Source of the DNA: Streptomyces cadmiisoli
GTDB lineage: Bacteria; Actinomycetota; Actinomycetes; Streptomycetales; Streptomycetaceae
Assembly: GCF_003261055.1 (NCBI RefSeq)
Contig: NZ_CP030073.1
Coordinates: 930,001-994,000, forward strand
Reading direction: 5' to 3'
Length of the DNA stretch: 64,000 bases
The position numbers and the translations under genes are program-made. Below, in pieces: positions 45,001 through 55,100 of this stretch. Below the pieces are notes generated by a model that worked only from the letters and a program-made list of their open reading frames with translations, searched no databases and was not told where the DNA came from. The first letter of the stretch is position 1. Each line of letters opens with the position of its first letter.

Positions 45001-46133
45001 TGATCCCCGCCGTCGTCGTCGAACTGAAGTCGCTCCCCCTCAACCGCAGCGGCAAGGTCGACCGCGCGGAGCTGCTGCGGCTCGCGCGGGAGCGGTCCTC
45101 CACCCAGGTCAACACGACCAGCCCCCGGGACCACGTCGAACACGCCCTGTACCGCATCTGGCACGGCATCCTGCTGCACCGCGACATCGGCGTGCGCGAC
45201 AACTTCTTCGACCTGGGCGGCACCTCCCTCTCGGCCATCAAGATGGCCTATGAGGTGAGTGAGACCTTCGGCCGCCAACTGCCCGTCGCCGAGGTCATGT
45301 TGCGGCCCACCATCGAGTCGCTCGGGGCCCTTCTGCGGGAGGACGCCGTCCGACGCGCACCCGGCAGTCTCATACAGTTCCGGCGGGGCACGGGCCCTCG
45401 GGCCGTCTGCGTCCATCCCGCCGGCGGCACCGCGTTCTGTTACCTGCCCCTCGCCGCCCACCTGCCCGAACGGGCCGGGTTCCACGGGATCCAGTCACCG
45501 GGTGTGAACCCGGGCGAGGAGGTACTGCCGAGCGTCGAGGCCATGGCCGAGGCGTACCTGCGTCTCCTCGGACCGATCGACGACCAGGAACCGCTGGTCC
45601 TGACCGGGCTCTCCTACGGCGGCCTCGTCGCGCACGAGATGGGACGCCGGCTGAGCCTGGCCGGGCACCGGGACGTGAGTGTGGTCCTCCTCGACACCCA
45701 GGCCACCGACGACGACGCCGCCCGCGCGGCGATCGCCCCGGTCGACGCCGCCGAGTTCCGCGACAAACTCATCAGGTTCAACGGCATGTACCCCGGTATC
45801 GACGACGCGCAGGTCGAACGCTACTTCCGTATCTACAACCACAACCGGCTCACGGCCCGCGACCATGTCCCCGCCGCCTCCCCGGCCCGGACGATCCTGG
45901 CCCAGGCCGTGCCCGAGGGCACCGACACCGCCTTCCACGCCGAGGTCCGCGACTTCTGGCGGCGCCGTGCGCAGGGCGAGTTCCGTGTCGAGACGATGGA
46001 GTGCGACCACTGGGAGATCCTGGAGGGCGCCGGGGCAGCCCGCGTGGGCGCCCTGCTGACCGCCGAACTGCTCCGCCACGAGTCCGGCGCCACCGAGGCC
46101 TCGTCGCCCGCCACGCCCGCGCGGGAGGCGTGA
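42036..46133 (+). CDS. Non-ribosomal peptide synthetase, C-A-T-TE
   Basis: 1365 aa from GTG 42036. A TTG at 42162 with AGGAAGG 7 nt upstream would drop a Pro-rich 42-residue leader and may be the real start. Domains: C about 55-490 with HHAIYDG (His190-His191...Asp195); A about 530-1020 with TSGSTGRPKG, GYGPTE, YRTGDLAR and NRSGKVDR; T with Ser1064 in FDLGGTSLSA; TE about 1125-1350 with Ser1193 in GLSYGG. Hand-read A-domain pocket residues are D-A-H-F-L-G-G-L-Y, which do not match a code I know. It ends in its own TE, so it could load one amino acid for ester or amide attachment to the product of the next gene. The stop overlaps that gene as TGATG. Confidence 0.93.
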   Translation: MSVASLNTSPTPDSGTSRAPFVTSPFAAFPILPVPPRQEGQALPVQHTPDAVRLAFSVRPASFAQQRLWFLAQLPGANAAYNETLAFELTGPLDQHVLARALDDVTDRHMSLRTRLVAEEGGVRQHIDPPGAGFLLTFEDLTRLPDADAHVARCQRVEAERPFDLAAGPLGRGHLLALEPQRHVLLLTFHHAIYDGASMSVMMKEIGLLYEAILTGAPNPLPDAPAQYADHAQAQLEAVRSGALAAQEEYWKRALRNAPPVLELPARGPRPAEQDYAGGRVVFEVDADVTADLRRLAREHGATLFVAVLTGWAILLSRLTGQEDIVVGSPVAGRRGPKSSDLIGFLVNSLPLRIDLSDAPTVSEALSRTRVVVREALAHQDLPFERIVELVNPPRSASHTPLFQTMLAWVPDRQDVLSLPGMEVRPLSIADAPAKFDLALSATESQGRLTGHLDYATALVDHATARRWAAHLRHLLTDLARHPERDIRNLELMDPAEHARLVREGDATEAVPSDSPSQALRAADGIASLFESQARQHPARPAVADRDSTVDYATLDQQANRLAHALAARSVRPGDVVGLHMRRTCDLAVGILGILKAGAAYLPLDPHQPVERLAGMVEDAACPVVLSDHGPGDRPEQWLHLATVEAEGTTGDRPPAGVDRAQDRTAYVIFTSGSTGRPKGVCVEHRSVLNLFATWQDRMGAEPGEVGSAWSSIGFDASVHELLLPLTTGGVVHIVPEELRGDPSALLGWMREREVTQSFLPPAYVKWIDEDPAERLRDLPLRKLLTGVESLTEAALHRMTQHLPGLRICFGYGPTEATLYSTAYYDPRPLERPCPIGRPLPGTRLYVLDGRMQPVPPEVVGEVYLGGASLARGYLNRPDQTKERFLPDPFVPGAQVYRTGDLARWGDDGQAHYAGRADDQVKLRGFRIEPAEIEAALMALPGTREAAVLVDRDTAGHPRLVAAVGRDGTSSHPVQDWRTALARRLPDYMIPAVVVELKSLPLNRSGKVDRAELLRLARERSSTQVNTTSPRDHVEHALYRIWHGILLHRDIGVRDNFFDLGGTSLSAIKMAYEVSETFGRQLPVAEVMLRPTIESLGALLREDAVRRAPGSLIQFRRGTGPRAVCVHPAGGTAFCYLPLAAHLPERAGFHGIQSPGVNPGEEVLPSVEAMAEAYLRLLGPIDDQEPLVLTGLSYGGLVAHEMGRRLSLAGHRDVSVVLLDTQATDDDAARAAIAPVDAAEFRDKLIRFNGMYPGIDDAQVERYFRIYNHNRLTARDHVPAASPARTILAQAVPEGTDTAFHAEVRDFWRRRAQGEFRVETMECDHWEILEGAGAARVGALLTAELLRHESGATEASSPATPAREA

Positions 46134-49100
46134 TGAACCACCCGGCCCCCCTCAGCCCGCTGGCCGACGCGGTCCTGGCGCAGGCCCGCCGCACCCCGCA
46201 CGCCGACGCCGTCGAGGACGGCGCGCGCACCCTCGACTACACCGAACTCGACCTGCTCAGCGAACGGGTCGCCACCCGGCTGCACTCCCTCGGAGTGCGC
46301 CCCGGGCACACCGTGGCCGTCGCCCTGCCCCGCTCCTGGCGACTGGTCTGCGTCCTGCTCGGCATCCGCCGCGCCGGAGCCGGCGTCGTCCCCCTGGACC
46401 GGCTCAGCCCGCCCGACCGGCAGCGGCACATCCTGCGGGACAGCGGCGCCGTCGCCGTGATCCGCGACGACGCGCACGCGCCGGACGACGTGCCGGTCGA
46501 TCTGCTGCTCGCCCCGGAGGAACAGACCGGACCCGCCGCCCCGGCCCTGAGCATGTCCGCCGCCGAAGGTGACACCGGCACGGGCTTCGTCTTCTACACC
46601 TCCGGCAGCACCGGCCGCCCCAAGGGCGTGGAAGTCACCGACGAGGGCATACTGCGCCTGGCCCGGCCCGGCTACATCGAGCCGGGCCACGGCACCCGGT
46701 TCGCCTCACTGGCCAACCCGGCCTTCGACGCCCTCAGCTTCGAGGTGTGGGCACCGCTGGTGACCGGCGGCACATGTGTCGTCCTGGACGACGCGCAGGT
46801 GCAGAGCCCGCACCGGTTCGCCGACGTGCTGCGCGAACGCCGTGTCGACACCATGTTCATCACGGTCGCGCTGTTCAACGCGGTCGTCGAGAAGGTGCCC
46901 GACTGCTTCGCCGACGTCGCCCGGGTGCTCATCGGCGGCGAGCAGCTGCACGTCCCCCTGATACGCCGCTGGTACGACGCCAACCCCACCTCCCGTACCG
47001 TCCTGCACAACGCGTACGGGCCGACTGAGGCGACCACGTTCGCCCTGTGCCACCCGATCCCCCGCGACTTCACCGGCGACACGATCCCCATCGGTACCGC
47101 GCTGCCGGGCACCGGCCTGCTGCTGCGCATCGAGGACGGACGCACCGCCGAGCCGGGCGAGGTGGCCGAACTGCTGCTGTCCGGCGACGCGCTCGCCCGC
47201 GGCTACCGCAATCTGCCCGAGCAGACCGAGCGGAGTTTCGTCGAACTGCCCGACCCGGACGGCCGGCCGTGCCGCTGGTACTGCACCGGCGATCTCGTCC
47301 GCCGGGACACCGACGGCCGTGTGATCTACGTCGGCCGGGCCGACCGTCAGGTCAAGGTGCGCGGGTTCCGCATCGAACCGGGTGAGGTAGAAGCCCAGTT
47401 GCTGGCCCACCCCGCCGTGCGCGGGGCCCATGTGTGCACGAGGCGCGATCCGGAGGGCCGCAACGAGCTGCTGGCCTTCCTCGTGCCGGGCGAGGAGCTG
47501 ACCTACGACGCCTACGAACGCCACCTCACCACCGCGCTGCCGCCGTACATGCGCCCGCACCACACCCACCTGGTGACCGAGCTTCCGCTGACCGCCAACG
47601 GGAAGGCCGACCAGGCGGCGCTGCTGCGCGAGGCCCGGGAGCCGTGGCGCGGCGCCCCGGACCGCGACGTACACATCAGCGCCGAGCAGCGGTCGGTGCT
47701 GGACATCGCCGAGGGCGTCCTCGCCGTGACCGGCCTGCGCCCCCACGACCGGTGGATACCGAGTGGCGGTGACTCCCTCAAGGCGCTGCGGTTCCGCTTC
47801 GAGATCCTCGGCCGCTTCGGCGTCGACCTGCCGCAGGACGTGGTGCTGCGCGCCGACTTCGCCGCCGTGACGGACGCCGTCCACGCGCCCGACGCGGCAG
47901 CGGGCGGCTGTCCGCCCGTACCGGTCGCCACCGGCGACGCGACCGCGCCGGCGACCAGCGAGCAGGAACGCCTGTGGTTCCTCCACCAGCGCGATCCCGC
48001 GGACGGCTCCTACGACGTGCCGCTGGTCTTCCGCATCTCGGGCCCGGTCGACGTGTCTGCCCTGCGCCGTGCGGTGCACACGCTGGTCGAACGGCACCCC
48101 GCCCTGCGCACCGGCCTGGTGGCCACCCCGCACGGCCTGCTGCAGCAGACCGGTGAACCCTACGACCCCTGGCACCGGCTGGACTCCGACCCGGAGGAAC
48201 AGTGGCAGGACATCGCGGACCGCTTCTTCGCCCACCGCTTCGACCTCGCCGACCCGCGGATGCTGCGGGCGGCCTGGGTTCAGCGGCCCGACGGCGGCGT
48301 GCTCCTGCTCCACCTGCATCACGTGGCCGTGGACGGCTGGTCGCTCAATCTGCTCCTGCGCGACCTCACCGACGGCTACCGCGGCGCGGACCCCGTCCCG
48401 GTGTCCGGCATCACGCCGGCCGACTTCGCCCACTGGCAGCGGACCTGGCACACCAGCCCCGCCTACCGGCACCGCCGCGGCGAACTGCTGGCCCACTACG
48501 GCGCCGACGGTGAGCCGTCGCCGGCCCTGTCCGCACCCGAGGACACGCTCCGGCCGCAGGCGGGCCTGCTGCGCACCTCCCTCGACCTGGTGCGGCGGAC
48601 CGCGCTGGACCGCCGCGCCGCGGAACTCGGCCTGACCAGGTTCCAGCTCCTGGTGTCCGCCTTCACCGCGAGTGTGTACGGCGTGACCGGGCAGAGCCGC
48701 CCCCTCGTCGCCACCCCCGTGGCGAACCGGCCTCGCCCCGAATTCGCGGACACGGTCGGCATGTTCGCCAACACCGTCCTGCTCGACCTCGCCGCGCGCC
48801 CGGGCGACTCCCTCGCGGAGCACCTCGCCGCGCACTCCGGCACCGTCCGCACCGTGCTGGAGGGCCAGGACGTCGCGCTCGCCGACCTCCTGGCCGACCC
48901 GGACCTGCGCGAACGCACCCCCCTGTTCGACTACCTGTTCGTGCTGGAGAACACCGAGTTCTCCGCCCTGCGGCTCGACGGCTGCGAGACCCGACCCGAA
49001 TGGCCGCGGCCCCTGGGCGCCAAGTGCGCCCTCACCCTGTCCGTGGTCGAGCACGAGGCCGGCTTCGACTGCCTGTGGGAGTACCGCGACGACCTCGGCG

Positions 49101-52100
49101 CCGACCGCGCCGAGGCGGCGGCCCGACTCTTCCGCCGGGCCCTCGACCACCTCAGCGCGGACGGCGGCATCACCTTGCGCGAACTGGTCGCCCCCTACCG
49201 CCACGACCTGCCGGACACCGGCCGGGGCTCCGCCCGGGAACCCGACTTCGCGACGGTCGCCGAGGGATTCGCCCGGCAGGTGGCCCGCACCCCCGACGCG
49301 ACTGCCGTCACCATCGACGACCTGAGCCTCACCTACGCCGAACTCGACGCGCAGGCCGATGAGCTGGCATCCACCCTGCAAGCGCGCCTGCCGTCGGACC
49401 CCGCCGCTCCCGCGGCCGTCGCCCTCTACCTGCAGCCGTCCGTCGAACACGTCGTGGCCCTGCTCGCGGCGGCCCGCCTCAACGTGACCGTCGTTCCCCT
49501 CGACCCGGCCTACCCGCCCGCCCTGCTGCGCCATGTGCTCGGCCAGTCCGACCCGCTGTGCGTCCTGGTGGCCCCCGAGGACCTCGACGTCCTCGACACG
49601 CTGGCCCCACCGGCGCTGCCCCGGCACCCGCTCACCCTGGCCGCCGCTCCGCAGGCCGCGCCCGTGCCCCGCCGTCAGGGGCCCCGCCCGCTCTACACGT
49701 TGTTCACGTCCGGGTCCACCGGTACGCCGAAGGGCGTCCAGGTACCCGATCGCACCCTGTGCAACCTGCTGACCTGGCAACACGCCGAGGGCGGCCTGGA
49801 CCGTCCCGCCGTCACCCAGCAGTTCTCCATGCTGTCCTTCGACGTCTCCTTCCAGGAGATCTTCACCACCTTGTGCTCCGGCGGTCTGCTGCGCCTCGTG
49901 AAACCGGCCTGGCGGCAGGACGTCCCCGCGCTGCTGGAGCGGTTGGAGAGCGGCGGAGCGGAGCGGATCTTCCTGCCGTACGTGGCACTGCAACTCCTCG
50001 CCGAACACGGTGCACGAACCGGCCGGTTCCCGTCCCGGCTGCGCGAGGTCGTCACGGCCGGCGAGCAGTTGGTGTGCACCGACGCGATCCGCCGCTGGTT
50101 CGCCGGTCTGCCCGGCGCGCGTCTGTTCAACCACTACGGCCCCACCGAGACCCATGTCGTCAGCGCCCTGTGCCTCGACGGGGACCCTGCCGCCTGGCCG
50201 GCGCGGCCCGCCATCGGACGTCCCGTGTCCCACGCCGTACTGCGGGTGGTCGACGACCACGGACTGCCCGTCCCGCCGGGCGTCACCGGCGACCTGCTGA
50301 TCGGTGGCCCGATGGCAGGACGCTGCTACCTGGGCGACGACCCGGCCCACCACGACCGGTACGTCGAGGATCCCGCCCTCGGCACCCTCTACCGCACGGG
50401 TGACCTGGCCCGCTTCGACCGGCAGGGCCTGCTGCACTACGCCGGGCGCGCCGACGGCCAGGTCAAACTCGGCGGACACCGGCTGGAGCTCGGACAGGTC
50501 GAGGCCGCACTGCTTCGCCACCCCGTCGTGACCAACGCCGTCGCCGTCGTCCAGGACGGCCGGTTGGTGGCCGCGCTGGAGTGCCGGGGCGAGGACCCCG
50601 GCCTCGCCGACCTGACCGACCACCTCGCACGTCTGCTGCCCGCCTATGTGCGCGTCGCCCGCTTCCGCCGACTGGCACAGCTGCCCCGCACCCCCAGCGG
50701 CAAGCTCGACCGCCGCGCCGCCCTGACGGCTCCGGGACATGAGCTGGTCGCGCACGGTTCCGCGAGCGCGACCCTGACGCCGCGGGAACAACGCCTGACC
50801 GACCTGTTCGAGAACGTCACCGGCAAGCCGGTCGCCGCGGACCAGCGGTTCTTCGACGCGGGAGCCACCAGCCTGGACCTGATGCGTTTCCAGCTCAGGT
50901 GCGCCGGAGAGGGCGATCTCCCGTTCGGTGTGCCGGACCTGTTCGAGCACGTCACCCCGCGCGCTCTGGCGCGGCTCCTCGACGGCCGCACGGACGAACG
51001 GCCGGCCCGTACGACACAAGCGGAGCGGGCCGGCGAGCACATCGCCGTCATCGGCATGGCGGTACGGCTGCCAGGGGCACCCGACCTCGCCGCCTTCTGG
51101 GACCTGGTCACCTCCGGCCGTCGCGGCATCGAGCACTTCCCCGCGACCGACGGCCGCGTCGGCGCCCGCAGCCAGCTGGAGGGGCCGCTCGCCTTCGACC
51201 CCGGCCGGTTCACCATCAGCCCGCAGGAGGCGCGCCTGATGGATCCCCAGCAGCGCCAGCTGCTGATGAACTGCGTCGAGGCACTCGCCCACGCCGGTCT
51301 CGGCGACCCGGACTCCCAGCGGGTCGGGCTGGTGGCGTCCTGCGGCGAGAACACGTACTTCCAGCGCATGCTGCGCGAGGGCGACCCGGACGCGCTGCCC
51401 GACGGTTTCCGGCTGGCCCTGCACCACGAGAAGGACTTCCTCGCCACCAAGGCCGCCTACCATCTCGGACTCACCGGCCCGGCCCTGACGGTCCAGTCCG
51501 CCTGCTCCAGCTCCCTCGCCGGCGTGCACGTCGCCGCCGGAATGCTGCGACACGGCGACGCCGACGTGATGCTGGTCGGCGGTGTCCTCGTCGACACCGA
51601 GCTGACGGACGGCTACGTCTACCGGCCGCAGCACATCTTCTCCCCGGACGGGCACTGCCGGCCGTTCAGCGCGGACGCCGAGGGCACGGTCGGAGGCAGC
51701 GGCACCGGAGTGGTCGTCCTCAAACCGATGTCCGCCGCGCTCCGGGACGGCGACACCGTGTACGCGGTCGTCACCGGCTCGGCACTCAACAACGACGGCT
51801 CGGACAAGCTCGGTTACAGCGCGCCCTCCCTGCCCGGGCAGCGGGAGGCGATCCGTACGGCCCTGCACCGCAGCGGCCGTACCGGCACCGACCCGGGATA
51901 CATCGAGGCGCACGGCACCGGCACCCGGCTCGGGGATCCGGTGGAGGCCGCGGCCCTGAGGCAGGCATACGGCCTGGCCGACGACGCGCGCGTGGCACTG
52001 TCCTCGGTGAAGAGCCAGATCGGGCATCTGGGCGCGGCGGCAGGCGTCGTCGGACTCGTGCGTGCGGTGCTCGCCGTGCATCACGGGACGATCCCGCCCA

Positions 52101-55100
52101 CGGCGGACTTCGACCGGCTCAACCCCGAGATGGAGGACGGGCCGTTCCGCGTACCCGTCGCCGCCGAGCCCTGGCCGGCGGGCGTGCCGCGGATGGCCGC
52201 CGTGAGCAGTTTCGGCATCGGCGGCACCAACGCCCATCTGCTGCTGGAGCACCCGGAGCCGGTCCCGCCCGCCGCCACCGCGCCGAACGCGGTGCCCTGC
52301 CTGGTGCTGTCCAGCAGTTCCCCGTCCGCGCTGCGTGCCGACGGGCGCCGTATCGCCGCGTATCTGCGGGCACACCCGGAGGCCTATCCGCGGGTCCTGC
52401 GCCACCTCCAGGCGGGCCGGCCCGCGCTGCGTCACCGCGCGGCGGCCACCTGTCCGGACGCCACGGCCGCCGTCGCCTGGCTCGACTCGGACTTCGAGGT
52501 CACGTCACCACCGCCACAGGACACCGTCCCCGCCCGGGACCGCGGCCCGCACGCGCTCGCCACGGCCTGGACCGCCGGACACACCGTCATGTGGGCATCG
52601 GGTCCCGCGCCCGCGCCATGGGACTTCCCGCCGCCCGCCTTCGACACGGCGGACTACGACTTCCCCCGCACGTCCGCCACGGCCGGGGCCGATCTGCCCG
52701 TTCCGGAGTCCGGCAGCTCGCGCCCGCAGCGGCTGCCCGCCGACCAGTGGCTGCACCAGACCCAGTGGACACGCCTGCGCCGTGCCCGCACCAGCACCAG
52801 CACCAGCACCGGTGAAGGCCGGCGCACCGCAGTGGTGGCCGCCGCCCCCGACACCGCACTCCCGTCGTGGGGATTCCTCACGCGGCACTACGCCCGCGTG
52901 GTGACCGTCCGCGCCGGACAGACCTTCCGGAGCCTCGGCGACGACGCCTACGAGGCCGATCTCACCGACTCCGGGCACCTGACCGCCCTGCTGGACGTAC
53001 TCGCCCCCGTGGCCGCGTCCGGCATCGACTGGCTGCACACGCTGCCCCTGGCCCTGCGCGGCGACATCGACGAGAGCGTCCTCGACACGGCTCACTGGGC
53101 GTGCCTCGACACCGTGGCCGCACTCGCCCGAACCCTGGCCGGTGTCCCGCAGGCACAACGGCCACGCGCCTGGCTGCTGTCCCACGGCGCGCAGCCGGTC
53201 ACCGGCGCCGTCCGCACCCCCGCGGCCGGACTCCTCGGCGCCGCCCCGGAAGTCACCCGCCAGGAGCTGGACGTGACACTGCGCTGGGCGGACCTGCCCA
53301 GCCCTGACCCGGCGGACTTCGCGGCGCATCTGCCCGATCTGCTGCTCGACGACGGCCTCGCCGACAGGGCGACGGCGCTGCGCGACGGCTACTGGTGGCA
53401 TCCCGCCGTGCAGCCCGTCACCGCCCCGGCGCCCCCGCCGGCCGCGGACCCGTCCGCCGCCCTCGGCACCCACCTGGTGCTCGGCGGTACCGGCGGCATC
53501 GGCAGCACGCTGGCCGCACGTCTTCTGGAGCACCCCGCCAACCGCGTCGTCCTGGTCGCCCGCGGAACCGACGTACCGGACGCGCTCCGGACGCATCGGG
53601 ACCGCGTCGCGCTGGTCGCGGCCGATCTGGCCGTGGACGACCTGGCCAGTGTGGCGAAGCGCCTCGCGCCGCATCTGACCGAGGGCCTCGCCGGGATCGT
53701 GCACGCCGTCGGCACGGCTGCCGGAGGACTGCTCGCCCACCGCGACACCGCCGCCGCCCGACGCGTCACGGCGGCCAAGCTGCGCGGCGCGGTGCTCGTC
53801 GAACGGCTCGTCGCCGAGCACCGCCCCGACTACGCGGCCTACTGCTCGTCGATGGCGGCCTCGTACGGCGGAGTCGGGCAGTTCGACTACGCGGCGGGCA
53901 ACGCCTTCCTGGACGCGTGCGCGCACTACGCACCGCACGGAGGCGAGCAGTCCACGGCACGTCTGAGCATCGGCTGGGACGCCTGGCGTGAGGTGGGCAT
54001 GGCGCAGCACGCGCTGTCGGCCGACGCCCGCCACCAGGACCACCTGGAGGTGGCGCTGACCCCGCAGGACGGCTCGTCGGTGTTCGCGCGAGCCCTGCAC
54101 CTGCGCCTGCCCCACCTGCTGGTCAGCACCACGTCCCTCGACCAGGCGCGCTACTTCTACGAACCGGCACGGCCGCACGGGCCGGCAGCCGACGTCGGCG
54201 CAGTCGCGCCCCGCGACGCCACGGCGGAGCTCACCGGTGTCCTGCTCGACCTGCTCGGCACGGATTCCCTCGACCCCGACGCCGCGCTGTACGACCTGGG
54301 CGCGGACTCACTGACCCTGCTGGAACTGCTCGACGAGGTGAAGCGCCGATACGGCAGCGACGTCGACCTCTCCCGGCTCAGCCACCGGGTGAGTCTCGCC
54401 GAGATCGTCGGCCACCTCGGTACCGGAGCGCCGGACTCTCCGGCCGTGGACGTCGAGGTGTGGCAGCGCGGAACGAGCCGGGACGTGCTGTGCCTGGTGC
54501 ATCCGGTCGGCGGTGACATCCAGGCCTACCGGCCGCTGGTCTCCGCCCTGCCCGGCGACCCGACGGTGTGTCTGATCGCCGACCCCGGACTGCGCCACCC
54601 GGACCTGCCCGACCTGCCCATGGACGACCGTGCCGCGCACTACCTGGCGGCCGTACGGGCCGCTTTCCCCGAACCCGACCGGCGGCTGCGGCTGGCGGGC
54701 TGGTCGTTCGGGGCCTGGATGGCCGTGTCGATGGCGGCACACGCCGAGGCGGAGGGCCGGCCGGCCGAGGCGCTGTACCTGCTCGACCCGCCGCCGCCGG
54801 ACGCGGGCAAACGGCTCGCCGACTACGACGAACAGCAGGTGGAGGCCGTCTTCGCGCGCGAGATGAGCGGCAACGGTGCCGGAACGCTGCCGCAGTCCGG
54901 CCGCGCCTACGCCGAACGCCTGGCGCGCCGCTGCCGCAGCAACCTCGCGGCGATGACCGAGCACCGTCCGCCCCGGCTGGAGCGCACCCCCAGCGTGCTG
55001 TGGCTGGCCGGCCGCGCCGTGGGCGAGGGCATTCTGGCGCCGGAACCGACCGCGCCCGACGCCTGGGACGCCCATCTGCCCCGGCCGTTCGCCGTCCACC

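Noticed and set aside
41997..45485. Antisense open frame of about 1160 codons opposite the NRPS
   Set aside because: Arg/Gly/Val-rich shadow with no recognisable domain. The opposite frame encodes C-A-T-TE.
46706..52435. Very long antisense open frame (about 1900 codons) opposite the hybrid synthetase
   Set aside because: It mirrors the GC-rich third positions of the true gene, has no domain and no ribosome site. The plus-strand frame shows intact synthetase motifs.
52240..52740. Possible acyltransferase domain after the KS
   Set aside because: The segment has the LSSSSPSALR adapter and FDTADYDFPR linker but no GHSxG or HAFH-type motifs, and is too short.
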